A stretch of 64,000 bases of DNA. Origin: Flavobacterium sp. 9R. GTDB lineage: Bacteria; Bacteroidota; Bacteroidia; Flavobacteriales; Flavobacteriaceae. Of this stretch, positions 54,148-63,808 are shown piece after piece (position 1 is the first letter of the stretch; each line of letters starts with the position of its first letter). Below the pieces are notes generated by a model. That model ran no database searches, was not told where the DNA came from, and saw only the letters and a list, made by a program, of their open reading frames with translations. The stretch is taken from positions 1,795,099 to 1,859,098 of the forward strand of contig NZ_LR733413.1 in the NCBI RefSeq assembly GCF_902506345.1, given 5' to 3'. Made by a program: the position numbers and the translations under genes.

Positions 54148-55071
54148 ATGAACTATACACTCCACCAATTACAAGTATTTCTAAAAGTAGCACAATGTCA
54201 AAGTATTACTAAAGCGGCTGAAGAACTGCATTTGACACAACCCGCTGTTTCTATTCAACTCAAAAATTTCCAAGATCAATTTGAAATTCCGTTGACAGAA
54301 ATTATTGGTAGAAAATTGTATGTAACTGATTTCGGGAAAGAAATTGTACTAGCCGCTGAAAAAATCATCAATGAAGTACACGCCATCAATTATAAAATGC
54401 AGGCCTATCAAGGAAAATTGAGCGGAAGGCTTAAGATTTCTATCGTCTCCACTGGAAAATACATTATGCCTTATTTTCTGGCCGACTTCTTAAAACTGCA
54501 TCCCGATGTAGAATTAATTTTGGATGTAACCAATAAATCAAAAGTGATTAAAAGTTTAGAAAGAAATGAAGTCGATTTTTCTTTGGTTTCTATTTTACCC
54601 GAGACTTTAACCGTCAATCGAATAGAGCTAATGCCCAATCGCTTGTTTCTAGTTTCGAACTCAGCTACCGAGTTTCCAGAAAAAATTTATGACAAAAACA
54701 TTTTAGAAAACATTCCAATTATTTTGCGAGAAATGGGATCAGGAACCCGACAAAGTATGGAGCAATTTATGCTTTTGAACAATTTGAACGTTAAGAAAAA
54801 ATTAGAACTCACTAGTAATGAAGCCGTAAAACAAGCCGTCATTGCAGGATTAGGATGTTCGATTATGCCCATCATTGGAATAAAAAATGAAATCACTACT
54901 GGTAATCTTCAAATCATTCCTGTGCGTGGCTTACCCATACAGTCTACTTGGAATTTAATTTGGCACAAAAACAAAAATTTCTCCCCAATAGCCAAGGCCT
55001 ATCTTGCGTTTTTGGAAGAATACAAGCAAGACATCATCAAAAGTAAATTTGATTGGGCCAATTCCTTTTAA
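54148..55071 (+). CDS. LysR-family regulator, CbbR/CmpR-like
   Basis: A 307-residue LTTR. The N-terminal winged helix-turn-helix is LQVFLKVAQCQSITKAAEEL and HLTQPAVSIQLKNFQDQF, close to the CbbR/CmpR wording. The effector domain begins near residue 92 (LKISIVSTGKYIMPYFLADF) and contains the ligand-pocket phrases of the family. It diverges from the bicarbonate-permease operon across an 85-base gap, the standard arrangement for a LysR regulator and its target. CbbR and CmpR respond to carbon status in autotrophs, so control of bicarbonate uptake is the natural hypothesis here. Confidence 0.9.
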   Translation: MNYTLHQLQVFLKVAQCQSITKAAEELHLTQPAVSIQLKNFQDQFEIPLTEIIGRKLYVTDFGKEIVLAAEKIINEVHAINYKMQAYQGKLSGRLKISIVSTGKYIMPYFLADFLKLHPDVELILDVTNKSKVIKSLERNEVDFSLVSILPETLTVNRIELMPNRLFLVSNSATEFPEKIYDKNILENIPIILREMGSGTRQSMEQFMLLNNLNVKKKLELTSNEAVKQAVIAGLGCSIMPIIGIKNEITTGNLQIIPVRGLPIQSTWNLIWHKNKNFSPIAKAYLAFLEEYKQDIIKSKFDWANSF

Positions 55072-55126
55072 AGGTTAATTAAACTTTTAGCAACTCCTTG
55101 AGTCTTATCCTGAAATAGCTTGGAAT

Positions 55127-56509
55127 ATGAAAAAAGAGTTTCTTTGGTCTCAACGACTAGGTTTTAGCAATCAACAAGCACTTACGATTCAAAAATTAGG
55201 GATGGAACGTTTTCTTCAACAATCGTTTCAAGCGTCCTTCAATACTAGCGCACCTGCATTACTTTCTGACAGTCCAAAGTCATTAGAAGATCTCAAAAAA
55301 ATCAGACAAACCAGAAAAGAAGATTCAGAAGTTGGTAAAGAATTGCTAAAAAAAGAAATTCAAACCTCCAATGAATTAAAAGCTTGGTGGATTGATGAAA
55401 TGAAAACAACCGAGTTTCCGTTGAGAGAAAAGATGACACTTTTTTGGGAGAATCATTTTGTTACAGCTTATCAAAAAGTCAAAGTCAATTATTGGATTTT
55501 CCAAAAGAACCAACTCCTTAGAGAAAATGCTTTTGGCAATTTTAAAACATTGACCAAAAAAGTAATGCAAACCAACGCAATGGTACGCTACCTCGATAAT
55601 GTTGATAATAAAAAAGGGAAATTGAACGAAAACCTGAGTAGAGAACTCCTAGAACTTTTCACTCTCGGCATAGGCAACTACTCTGAAACCGACATAAAAA
55701 ATGGAGCCAAAGGATTGGCAGGATTAGGAATTGGAGAAACCACTGCGATGTATCGTCGATTTTTAGAAGACAATGAGCCCATTGAATACCTTGGCAAAAA
55801 AGGTGTTTTAAAACTGGATGAAATGGTAGATGCCATTTTTGACCACCCAAAAATCCCCTATTTACTAACACAAAAAATGCTAAAATGGTTCCTTTACGAC
55901 GAACCAAAACAAGAATTAGTGACCTATTATGGTGACTACTTCAGAAAAGTCAATTTTGAAATTAAACCTTTGTTAGTCAAAATATTTTCGGAAGAATATG
56001 CTAAAAACGATACTGGAGGTTCGAAAATTAAAAACCCATTAGAATACATTCTATTACTAACTAACGAATTACACACCCAAAGACCACAATCCAGTACTAT
56101 TGCTTTTTTCTTAAAACAACAAGGTATGGATTTGTTCAATCCACCCAATGTAAAAGGATGGGACGGCGGAAAAAGTTGGCTTACCTCGCAAATTTACTTA
56201 CAACGAAACAATGTTGCCGATTTGCTTTGTAGCGGAAAAAGTATTCCAAGACCAAAACAAGAGAGAGAAAATACATTAGATAAAAAGCAGTCATTATCTA
56301 TTTCATTGGAATGGAACAACACAGGAACAAACAAAGAAATCATAAAAGAACTGACTGACCGATTGTTGTTCACTACCGATGCCTCTTTGCAACAAGACCT
56401 TGAAAAATTACTAAAGTACGACTTTGACCCTCAATCCACTGGAGCTAATAACGCTGTACTTCGGCTTTTTAATGCTATCATAAAATCACCTGAATTTCAA
56501 CTTATTTAA
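55127..56509 (+). CDS. DUF1800-family protein
   Basis: A 460-residue protein of the DUF1800 family. Hallmarks are LREKMTLFWENHFVTAYQKV near residues 98-118, RELLELFTLGIGNYSETDIK near 169-188, and FNPPNVKGWDGGKSWL near 337-352. It has no signal peptide of its own, which is common in the Bacteroidota versions. It is followed after 9 bases by a DUF1501 gene. DUF1800/DUF1501 pairs are frequent in planctomycetes, proteobacteria and Bacteroidota; their role is unknown. Confidence 0.92.
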   Translation: MKKEFLWSQRLGFSNQQALTIQKLGMERFLQQSFQASFNTSAPALLSDSPKSLEDLKKIRQTRKEDSEVGKELLKKEIQTSNELKAWWIDEMKTTEFPLREKMTLFWENHFVTAYQKVKVNYWIFQKNQLLRENAFGNFKTLTKKVMQTNAMVRYLDNVDNKKGKLNENLSRELLELFTLGIGNYSETDIKNGAKGLAGLGIGETTAMYRRFLEDNEPIEYLGKKGVLKLDEMVDAIFDHPKIPYLLTQKMLKWFLYDEPKQELVTYYGDYFRKVNFEIKPLLVKIFSEEYAKNDTGGSKIKNPLEYILLLTNELHTQRPQSSTIAFFLKQQGMDLFNPPNVKGWDGGKSWLTSQIYLQRNNVADLLCSGKSIPRPKQERENTLDKKQSLSISLEWNNTGTNKEIIKELTDRLLFTTDASLQQDLEKLLKYDFDPQSTGANNAVLRLFNAIIKSPEFQLI

Positions 56510-56518
56510 ATCCAAGTT

Positions 56519-57685
56519 ATGAACAGAAGAAATTTTTTAGCGCTAACAGGAACTTTTACAGGAGGAACATTGATTCTTCCTCAGTTTCTTCACGCCTTTG
56601 GCACACAACAACTTGTTACAGGAAATGAATGCGTGATTTTTATTCAGTTGAATGGCGGAAACGACGGACTCAATACTTACATTCCTTATCAAGATGAATT
56701 GTACTATCACCATCGTCCATCAATTGGAATAGCGAAACAAAACGTTATTGCTGGAAATAACGGAATGGGCTTTCATCCGGCGCTAAAGGATTTTGCTAAA
56801 ATGCAACAAAATGGTGATTTAACGGTCATCCAAAATGTAGGATATGCTAATCCTGTTCGCTCTCATTTTAGAAGCCAAGAAATTTGGCAAACTGCTCCAA
56901 CTAATCAAGAATACCTCAGTCAAGGTTGGCTTGGACGCTACTTGGATTTGCAATGCAATGACCACCAACCCACAGCAGGAATCAACATCGATACTATTGA
57001 TACATTAGCATTAAAAGGCGAAGAACCCAACAGTATTACAGTAAAAGACCCCAATCGGTTCAACAGCCGTAACGCTGCAGAAACCAAAGATCAATTATCT
57101 AACAACCCACAATTGGATTTTGTTCGAAAAATTGCCAATTCTGTTTCAGAAGGCGCCGATGCCATTCAAGATGCTCTCAAAAAAAGCACTCCCTCTGAAG
57201 TTAGCTATCCAAAAACTGGCTTAGCCAAAAATTTAGAATGGATTGCTAAACTGATAAAAGGAAATTTGAATTCTAAAGTATACTATACCTCACTCGGAGG
57301 ATTTGATACGCACGACAATCAATTGGCCATTCATCAAAATAAATTAAGCGAACTTAATGATGCCATTTTTAGTTGCTATTCCGATTTGAAAAAAGCACAA
57401 GTATTGCAAAACACAACCATAGTAGTGTTTTCTGAATTTGGTCGAAGAGTAAAAGACAACGGAAAGGGAACCGATCACGGAACGGCAGCACCGCTTTTTG
57501 TAATTGGTGGCACTACAAAAGGTAAGGTACTTGGAAAAAATCCAAACCTAACAGATTTAGATGCAGGCGATTTAAAATACCAAATCGACTTTAGAAGTGT
57601 GTATGCCTCTCTTTTACAACAGAAATTGGCCTTTGAACCAACGAAAATCGGCATAAAAAATAGTCCGCTTCAGGGTTTATTCTAA
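56519..57685 (+). CDS. DUF1501-family protein, Tat-exported
   Basis: A 388-residue protein with a twin-arginine signal (NRRNFLALTGTFTGGTLILP). The DUF1501 body resembles sulfatase- or phosphatase-like alkaline-phosphatase folds. Phrases include FIQLNGGNDGLNTYIPY, HPALKDFAKMQQNGDLTVIQ, GGFDTHDNQ and VFSEFGRRVKDNGKGTDHGT with a conserved Asp-His. It forms an operon with the upstream DUF1800 gene and is exported folded, perhaps with a metal cofactor. The reaction is not known. Confidence 0.92.
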   Translation: MNRRNFLALTGTFTGGTLILPQFLHAFGTQQLVTGNECVIFIQLNGGNDGLNTYIPYQDELYYHHRPSIGIAKQNVIAGNNGMGFHPALKDFAKMQQNGDLTVIQNVGYANPVRSHFRSQEIWQTAPTNQEYLSQGWLGRYLDLQCNDHQPTAGINIDTIDTLALKGEEPNSITVKDPNRFNSRNAAETKDQLSNNPQLDFVRKIANSVSEGADAIQDALKKSTPSEVSYPKTGLAKNLEWIAKLIKGNLNSKVYYTSLGGFDTHDNQLAIHQNKLSELNDAIFSCYSDLKKAQVLQNTTIVVFSEFGRRVKDNGKGTDHGTAAPLFVIGGTTKGKVLGKNPNLTDLDAGDLKYQIDFRSVYASLLQQKLAFEPTKIGIKNSPLQGLF

Positions 57686-57726
57686 ACCTATTACCTACTT
57701 AAGCATCGATTCAAAAAGAAATGCCT

Positions 57727-57734
57727 TATCTTTG
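57727..57734 (+). promoter_or_regulatory. -7 box of the EamA transporter gene
   Basis: TATCTTTGC matches TAnnTTTG(C), 22 bases before the start codon. Confidence 0.6.
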
Positions 57735-57756
57735 CCCGCTTTTTAAAAATTAAAAA

Positions 57757-58650
57757 ATGACAAAGAATCAAGTATTAAAAGGAGTTTTTCTGGTAGGATT
57801 AGGTGCAACGAGTTATGGTATGTTGGCTACTTTTGTAAAAATGGCCTACGACGAAGGCTATTCGACTCCAGAAGTAACGACTGCTCAATTCGTACTTGGT
57901 ATTCTTGGTATGCTATTGATTAATTTATTTCAAAAAAACAAAAAAGGAAATACGGTTGTAAAGGCGACTTCTAAAAACATTTTCCAACTCATCGCCGCTG
58001 GGACTTCATTGGGAATGACGAGTGTTTTCTATTATTTAGCTGTAAAATACATTCCTGTTTCTATTGCTATCGTACTGTTGATGCAAACCGTTTGGATGGG
58101 TGTAGTAGTAGAAATGGCCATCGACAAAAAATTACCAGCACTCAAGAAAATAATCGCAGTCATCATTGTCTTAATAGGAACTTTTTTGGCTACAAACGTA
58201 ATTGCTACAACGGCTTCTTTGGATTGGAGAGGAATTGCCCTAGGTTTACTTGCCGCTGCATCTTTTACTGCTACTATGTTTACCGCAAATCATATTGCTA
58301 ATCACATTTCATCTGCTCAACGAAGCTTATATATGCTGCTTGGTGGTGCCATCATCGTGTTTGGTTTTGCGCTAGTTACCCAAGTAGGTCCTTTTCAAAT
58401 GGGAATTTTTATGAAATGGGGAATTGTTTTGGCTCTTTTCGGAACAATTATTCCTCCTTTGTTGATGAATGCAGGTTTTCCTCTTACTGGAATTGGACTT
58501 GGCAGTATAGTTTCTGCCCTCGAATTACCTGTTTCTGTAACAATGGCTTACGTTCTTTTGAATGAAGACGTTAACGTTGTTCAATGGTTTGGAATAATTT
58601 TAATCATCGTTGCCATCATAATAATGAATACCAATTCTTCAAAAAAGTAA
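57757..58650 (+). CDS. EamA-family (DMT) transporter
   Basis: A 297-residue membrane protein of two EamA repeats, each of five helices. First-half features are VGLGATSYGMLATFVKMAYD and VFYYLAVKYIPVSIAIVLLM; second-half features are ALFGTIIPPLLMNAGFPLTG and LELPVSVTMAYVLLNEDV. DMT proteins export or exchange small metabolites such as amino acids or purines. The substrate cannot be told. It has its own promoter and is not linked to a biosynthetic gene. Confidence 0.92.
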   Translation: MTKNQVLKGVFLVGLGATSYGMLATFVKMAYDEGYSTPEVTTAQFVLGILGMLLINLFQKNKKGNTVVKATSKNIFQLIAAGTSLGMTSVFYYLAVKYIPVSIAIVLLMQTVWMGVVVEMAIDKKLPALKKIIAVIIVLIGTFLATNVIATTASLDWRGIALGLLAAASFTATMFTANHIANHISSAQRSLYMLLGGAIIVFGFALVTQVGPFQMGIFMKWGIVLALFGTIIPPLLMNAGFPLTGIGLGSIVSALELPVSVTMAYVLLNEDVNVVQWFGIILIIVAIIIMNTNSSKK

Positions 58651-58724
58651 TCAAATCCAAAATATTTTTCAATAACATCATCAAACTGTTAATTTTTTTA
58701 TAAATTCGTAACAAACAACTTGTT

Positions 58725-59081
58725 ATGAATTCACCTTGGCATTTGTATGTAATGGCTTTTCTCTATATAATTGCTGGAATCAATCATTTTAGAGTCCCTC
58801 GTTTATATCAAAAAATCATACCTACCTATTTTCCTAATCCCTCTTTACTAAACATTTTAAGCGGAGCTATCGAAATTATTCTAGGGGTTTCATTACTTTT
58901 TCCTCCAACTACCCAGTATGCTGCTTGGGGAATTATTCTGCTGCTAATTGCTGTTTTTCCAACACATATTTTTATGTTAACCAATCCAAAAGCAAGTATG
59001 GGGCTTCCCAAATGGTTGCTATACCTGCGTTTACCCTTACAATTCCTGCTGATGTATTGGGCTTACACTTATACTTTATAA
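58725..59081 (+). CDS. DoxX-like family membrane protein
   Basis: A 118-residue protein with four hydrophobic segments in the DoxX-like order: LYVMAFLYIIAGINHFRVP, then LLNILSGAIEIILGVSLLF, AAWGIILLLIAVFPTHIFML and LPLQFLLMYWAYTYTL. The phrase AGxNHF is shared with the DoxX part of the peroxidase fusion at 29298-30200, so the window has two related modules. Function unknown; it is followed 50 bases later by the aquaporin gene. Confidence 0.82.
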   Translation: MNSPWHLYVMAFLYIIAGINHFRVPRLYQKIIPTYFPNPSLLNILSGAIEIILGVSLLFPPTTQYAAWGIILLLIAVFPTHIFMLTNPKASMGLPKWLLYLRLPLQFLLMYWAYTYTL

Positions 59082-59131
59082 ATTTTTAAGAATTCACAAC
59101 AAACTAGTAACCATATAAAAACTAAATACTT

Positions 59132-59839
59132 ATGAAAAAACTATTTGCAGAATTTTTTGGAACATTTTGGCTTGTTTTTGGAGGATGTGGTAGCGCTTTA
59201 TTCGCTGCGGGCATACCTAATTTAGGAATTGGCTTTGCTGGAGTTGCTCTAGCTTTTGGATTAACCGTATTAACAATGGCTTATGCTGTTGGACACATTT
59301 CTGGTGGGCATTTTAATCCCGCCGTTTCTTTTGGTTTATGGGCTGGTGGACGATTTTCAGCCAAAGATTTAGTTCCATACATCATCGCACAATCTGTTGG
59401 AGCAATAGCAGCCGCTGGTACATTGTACACTATTGCTTCTGGAAAAGTAGGCTTCGTGATTGATAATACCAAAGCTGGAGCTTTCGCTTCTAACGGTTTT
59501 GGAGCTTTCTCACCTGATGGTTATTCTATGCAAGCTGCATTTATAGCAGAGTTTGTTTTAACCTTGTTCTTTCTATTGGTTATCCTAGGCGCTACCGATA
59601 AATTTGCAAATGGAAAATTTGCTGGAGTTGCCATTGGTTTAGCACTGACGCTAATTCATTTAATCAGTATTCCAATTACCAATACTTCTGTAAACCCTGC
59701 TCGTTCATTGTCACAAGCTATTTTTGTGGGAGGAGAACCTTTAGGGCAAGTATGGTTATTTTGGGTAGCACCCATTTTAGGAGCAGTAGTTGCTGGTTTT
59801 ATCTATAAAAATCTATTACAAGACCACTCAGAAGCATAA
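59132..59839 (+). CDS. aqpZ: Aquaporin Z
   Basis: A 235-residue water channel with six helices and two NPA loops (residues 62-64 in [11 protein letters not shown] and 188-190 in TSVNPARSL). His176 and Arg191 are present in the usual selectivity-filter positions, fitting AqpZ rather than a glycerol facilitator. It lets water cross the cytoplasmic membrane during osmotic change. A strong terminator follows. Confidence 0.96.
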   Translation: MKKLFAEFFGTFWLVFGGCGSALFAAGIPNLGIGFAGVALAFGLTVLTMAYAVGHISGGHFNPAVSFGLWAGGRFSAKDLVPYIIAQSVGAIAAAGTLYTIASGKVGFVIDNTKAGAFASNGFGAFSPDGYSMQAAFIAEFVLTLFFLLVILGATDKFANGKFAGVAIGLALTLIHLISIPITNTSVNPARSLSQAIFVGGEPLGQVWLFWVAPILGAVVAGFIYKNLLQDHSEA

Positions 59840-59857
59840 AAAATAATCTTTTATCAA

Positions 59858-59905
59858 AAAGAGAAAAAGGACAAAATTGATGTTCTTTTTCTCTTTATTT
59901 TTACC
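59858..59905 (+). terminator. Rho-independent terminator of aqpZ
   Basis: A 16-bp stem (59858-59873 with 59881-59896, one G-T pair) with an AAATTGA loop, followed by a T-rich tract that reaches the next gene's leader. Confidence 0.85.
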
Positions 59906-59907
59906 AA

Positions 59908-60510
59908 ATGAAATCCCTTTTTGATTCTGAACCTATTGTTTTTGATGTCCCAGATGCATCCATTATTTATTACCCTAATTTCTTCTCAACTGAAGAAGCA
60001 ACCATCTTTTTTGACACTTTACAAAAGGAAATTCCTTGGCAACAAGACGACATCAAAGTCTACGGAAAAGTGTATCCACAACCCCGATTAACCGCGCTTT
60101 TTGGCAACGAAGGAAAATCCTATTCCTACTCGAATATTACTATGCATCCTCATAAATGGTCACCACTGCTTATGAACATTAAAGAAAAAGTAGAAAAAGC
60201 AACAGAAACAATTTATTCTACGGTATTACTTAATTATTATCGTGACGGCAAAGACAGTAATGGATGGCATGCTGACAATGAAAAAGAATTAGGAACCAAT
60301 CCCATCATAGCTTCATTGAGTTTTGGAGCAGAAAGAATTTTTCAACTCAAACACAATGTTATTCCAAATCAAAAAATAAATATACCTTTAGCACACGGCA
60401 GTCTTTTAGTAATGAAAGGGACTACCCAGCACTTTTGGAAACATCAAATTCCAAAAACAACAAAACCAATTGGCCCCAGAATTAACCTAACTTTCAGAAT
60501 TATTCCATAA
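59908..60510 (+). CDS. AlkB-like 2-oxoglutarate/Fe(II) dioxygenase
   Basis: A 200-residue dioxygenase of AlkB type, which removes alkyl groups from DNA or RNA bases. Iron ligands are His121 and Asp123 (GWHADNE) and His179 (KHQIPK). Arg191 and Arg197 in RINLTFR bind 2-oxoglutarate. The nucleotide-recognition phrase is VLLNYYRDGKDSNGWH. It lacks the Ada or alkylation-response genes beside it, and the length matches the ALKBH2/3-like bacterial group. The start at 59908 lies immediately after the aqpZ terminator. Confidence 0.92.
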   Translation: MKSLFDSEPIVFDVPDASIIYYPNFFSTEEATIFFDTLQKEIPWQQDDIKVYGKVYPQPRLTALFGNEGKSYSYSNITMHPHKWSPLLMNIKEKVEKATETIYSTVLLNYYRDGKDSNGWHADNEKELGTNPIIASLSFGAERIFQLKHNVIPNQKINIPLAHGSLLVMKGTTQHFWKHQIPKTTKPIGPRINLTFRIIP

Positions 60511-60536
60511 AACCAAAAAACTTAACCAAATTGATT

Positions 60537-61364
60537 ATGAATGAAATTGTTTCTTATTTTACCACTATTCCTTCTTCGCATAGAAGCCTAATTTTAGTTG
60601 GAGGAATTACGATTTTCTGGCTTATCGAAAATGCATTTCCATTGTTCCGTTTTGATTATAAAAAATGGCAACATGCCGGAATTAATATTTTTTTTACATT
60701 AACGACCATTGTCATTAATTTTTGTTTAGCCTATCTTTTATTAAAAACAGCCGATTGGACTGTTGAAAATAATTTCGGAATTCTTCAAATACTACCAGAA
60801 ATGCCATTATGGTTGTACGCAATTATTGGATTATTGCTATTGGATTTGATTGGAGCTTATTTGGTACATCTCATCGAACATCGAACAAAAGTTTTGTGGC
60901 GTTTCCATCTTATCCATCATTCAGACACTTGGATAGATACTACTACAGCCAATAGGCATCACCCTGGAGAAAGTGTCATTAGATTTGCTTTTACACTATT
61001 AGGAGTTTTTATCATTGGAAGTCCAATGTGGATGGTGTTTTTATACCAAACATTATCGGTTGTAGCAACTCAATTCAATCATGCTAACATAGCCTTACCA
61101 AAAAAATTAGATGTTTTTTTAAGTTACTTCATTGTTTCACCTGATATGCATAAAATTCACCATCATTACAAACTCCCATATACGGATAGTAATTATGGCA
61201 ATATATTTTCAGTTTGGGACCGTCTGTTTGGAACCTTTAAAACTATGCCAAGAAAAGATATAATCTACGGAATTGATACCCATCAAGACCCAAAAGAACA
61301 CAATGAGTTAAAAAACTTATTAAATATTCCTTTCCAAAAACATAGGTCTCCCGAAATTGATTAA
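60537..61364 (+). CDS. Fatty-acid-hydroxylase/sterol-desaturase-family protein
   Basis: A 275-residue membrane di-iron protein with about four helices. Eight or more histidines stand in the family pattern: HLIEH, then RFHLIHHSDTWID, NRHHPGE and DMHKIHHHYKLP. Such enzymes hydroxylate or desaturate fatty acids, sterols or carotenoids. The ATG at 60537 was preferred over the TTG at 60531. Substrate cannot be told; membrane lipid or carotenoid change is likely. It follows the AlkB gene closely on the same strand. Confidence 0.9.
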   Translation: MNEIVSYFTTIPSSHRSLILVGGITIFWLIENAFPLFRFDYKKWQHAGINIFFTLTTIVINFCLAYLLLKTADWTVENNFGILQILPEMPLWLYAIIGLLLLDLIGAYLVHLIEHRTKVLWRFHLIHHSDTWIDTTTANRHHPGESVIRFAFTLLGVFIIGSPMWMVFLYQTLSVVATQFNHANIALPKKLDVFLSYFIVSPDMHKIHHHYKLPYTDSNYGNIFSVWDRLFGTFKTMPRKDIIYGIDTHQDPKEHNELKNLLNIPFQKHRSPEID

Positions 61365-61480
61365 GAGACAAAAAAAAGAAGCATTTTAATTAAAGTAATT
61401 ATTATTTTTATTAATATTGGTATATCGTTAGATACCTATTTTATTAATCATTAACACCAATTTGAATTAATTTTCATGTG

Positions 61481-61759
61481 ATGAAAAAGAGTAACCGCAA
61501 AGAATTGAACTGGGAACAAACAGAAAAGCTTGTTACGTTGGCCTTAGAAGAAAGAAATCCCTTCGAGATAATTAAAAAAGAATTCGGACTTTCTGAAAAA
61601 GAAGTATTAGAATTTATGAAAAAGAAGATGCCTGCCGAAAAATATGAAATGTGGAAGAAGAAAGCAATTGCAAGTAAACCTAAACCTAAACCATTAAAAA
61701 TAGACGATTTTGATGAAGATTTAGACGGAAAATATTACATTAAAAATAAATTAGACTAA
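61481..61759 (+). CDS. DUF2805 (TIGR03643-type) small protein
   Basis: A 92-residue basic protein. The central phrase NWEQTEKLVTLALEERNPFEIIKKEFGLSEKEVLEF reads as a helix-turn-helix-like pair and continues to MKKKMPAEKYEMWKKKA; this is the conserved small-protein family named TIGR03643/DUF2805. Function unknown. ATG 61481 was preferred to the overlapping GTG at 61478. A strong terminator follows. Confidence 0.85.
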   Translation: MKKSNRKELNWEQTEKLVTLALEERNPFEIIKKEFGLSEKEVLEFMKKKMPAEKYEMWKKKAIASKPKPKPLKIDDFDEDLDGKYYIKNKLD

Positions 61760-61767
61760 CACATAGT

Positions 61768-61797
61768 AACTCCTACTTTCTTGTAGGAGTTTTTTTT
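61768..61797 (+). terminator. Rho-independent terminator of the DUF2805 gene
   Basis: AACTCCTAC pairs with GTAGGAGTT around TTTCTT, followed by eight T. Confidence 0.94.
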
Positions 61798-61872
61798 GAT
61801 ACAAAAGAAAATAAATTTACTACAACAATTATGTAACAAGTGTATAGATTAATAGACCTATCTAAAACTTAA

Positions 61873-63738
61873 ATGAAAAAAATGAAAAAAATAATAGTGT
61901 CCTTAGCGCTTGCATCTGTGCTGCTAAGTTGTAAATCAACCGTATCTACTTCAAACAAAAAAGAAGAAGTAAATGTAACAATAGATTTGATTGATGTAAA
62001 AGACGATAAAGTACAAGTAACCATCTTAGCACCTAAAATCAACTCAGACCAAATAACCTATAGTATTCCAAAAATCATCCCAGGAACTTACTCTAATGAC
62101 AATTACGGCAGATATATCGACGATTTAAAAGCATTCGATAATAAAGGTACACTATTAGAAGTAAAAAAAACGGATGAAAATACGTGGACCATTCCAGGTG
62201 CAAAAAAATTATACAAAATCACTTACTTAGTCAATGACACTTTTGATTCTGAAAAAGGTGCAGGCTTTGGTCAAGAAGACATTTTTTCTCCTGCAGGAAC
62301 AAACATAGAAGCTGGAACCAATTTTATGGTTAACATGCACGGTTTTGTTGGCTACTTTCAAGACAAAAAAGAAATTCCATACAGAGTTAACATTACTCAC
62401 CCAGAAACACTTTGGGGTGCTACATCTATGATTGATTTAGATTCAAAAAACAACTCAGACGAATTTGTAGTTTCAAGATATGGAGAGTTAGTTGAAAACC
62501 CAGTAATGTATGCAAAACCAGATTATACTACTTTTACTGTAGATGGAATGGACATTACAATTGCCGTTTTTTCTCCAGGAAAAAAAGTAACTGCTGAGAA
62601 CATTACACCTGAAATGAAGAAAATGATGATGGCTCAAAAAACTTTTTTGGGTAAAATCAATGCAAATAAAAAATACACTGTGCTATTGTATTTGTCAAGC
62701 ATGAAACCTAATGATGCGAAAGGTTTTGGAGCTCTAGAACATCCAACTTCAACTACAGTTGTAATGCCAGAAACAATTCCATTAAATATGCTTCAAGAAC
62801 AAATGAAAGATGTTGTTTCGCACGAATTCTTCCATATTGTTACGCCACTAACCATACATTCAAAAGAGATTCAATATTTTGATTACAACACACCAAAAAT
62901 GTCTGAACACCTTTGGATGTACGAAGGGGTAACTGAATATTTTGCTAACCTTTTCCAAATCAATCAAGGTCTGATTACAGAGGAAGCTTTCTATGAAAGA
63001 ATTGCTGACAAAATCGAGCAAGCCAAAAGAATGAATGATACTATGCCTTTCACAACAATGAGCGCTAATGTATTACAAGAACCGTACAAAGCACAATATC
63101 TAAATGTTTATCAGAAAGGAGCTTTAATTGGAATGTGCATTGATATTATAATTCGTGAAAAATCAGAAGGAAAAAGAGGAATCCTTGATTTAATGCACAA
63201 ATTATCAAATGAATATGGAGTTACAAAAGCTTTTGATGACAAAGAATTGTTTGATAAAATTGTCGCATTAACCTATCCAGAAGTAGGTGATTTCCTAAAA
63301 ACTTATGTTTCAGGCCCAACACCAATTCCTTACGACTTATTTCTAAACAAAGTAGGAGTATCTAAATCAACCGTTAAAGTTCCAGGTGGAATATTTTTGA
63401 AAGGTCAAAGACCATATATTACAATTAATCCACAAACTAATGAAATTGTAATACTTCCAAACATCGAACTAAATGAATTTTTTAAAGCATTATCATTAAA
63501 AGGTGGAGACATTATAGTTGCCATCAATGGAAAAAACTTTAATAAAGAAAACATATTTGAATTGATAACGACTAGTCAAGATTGGAAAGAAAACGAGACT
63601 ATTTCGTTAAAGATAAAAAGAGATGGAAAAGAAGAAACAATAAACGGAAAAGTAGCTTTACCATATGAAGAAAAAGAAACCTTTAGCTCAAAAGATGCTT
63701 CAAAAAACACAATAAAAGAAGCTTGGTTAAAAGGCTAA
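61873..63738 (+). CDS. M61-family metallopeptidase with PDZ domain (lipoprotein)
   Basis: A 621-residue lipoprotein (lipobox ASVLLSC). An N-terminal beta-domain (residues 30-230) precedes the M61 peptidase domain. Zinc site HEFFH is at residues 317-321 with catalytic Glu318, and the third ligand Glu351 is in WMYEGVTEYF. A PDZ domain (residues about 510-600) opens with GGIFLKGQRPYITINP and contains KGGDIIVAINGKNF. M61 enzymes are glycyl- or acidic-preferring aminopeptidases. Being surface- or periplasm-tethered, it probably digests peptides. No partner gene lies nearby. Confidence 0.93.
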   Translation: MKKMKKIIVSLALASVLLSCKSTVSTSNKKEEVNVTIDLIDVKDDKVQVTILAPKINSDQITYSIPKIIPGTYSNDNYGRYIDDLKAFDNKGTLLEVKKTDENTWTIPGAKKLYKITYLVNDTFDSEKGAGFGQEDIFSPAGTNIEAGTNFMVNMHGFVGYFQDKKEIPYRVNITHPETLWGATSMIDLDSKNNSDEFVVSRYGELVENPVMYAKPDYTTFTVDGMDITIAVFSPGKKVTAENITPEMKKMMMAQKTFLGKINANKKYTVLLYLSSMKPNDAKGFGALEHPTSTTVVMPETIPLNMLQEQMKDVVSHEFFHIVTPLTIHSKEIQYFDYNTPKMSEHLWMYEGVTEYFANLFQINQGLITEEAFYERIADKIEQAKRMNDTMPFTTMSANVLQEPYKAQYLNVYQKGALIGMCIDIIIREKSEGKRGILDLMHKLSNEYGVTKAFDDKELFDKIVALTYPEVGDFLKTYVSGPTPIPYDLFLNKVGVSKSTVKVPGGIFLKGQRPYITINPQTNEIVILPNIELNEFFKALSLKGGDIIVAINGKNFNKENIFELITTSQDWKENETISLKIKRDGKEETINGKVALPYEEKETFSSKDASKNTIKEAWLKG

Positions 63739-63808
63739 TTCAATTTAAAATACACAAATCCCAATTTAGAAATATAGACTGAACCCAAAAGTTTGGACAA
63801 ATTTATAA
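63739..63808. other. Junction and probable end of an insertion sequence
   Basis: TGAACCCAAAAGTTTGGACA begins at 63780. It resembles the terminal inverted repeat of IS150-group IS3 elements. The other end is outside the window, so the exact boundary and target duplication cannot be fixed. Confidence 0.6.
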
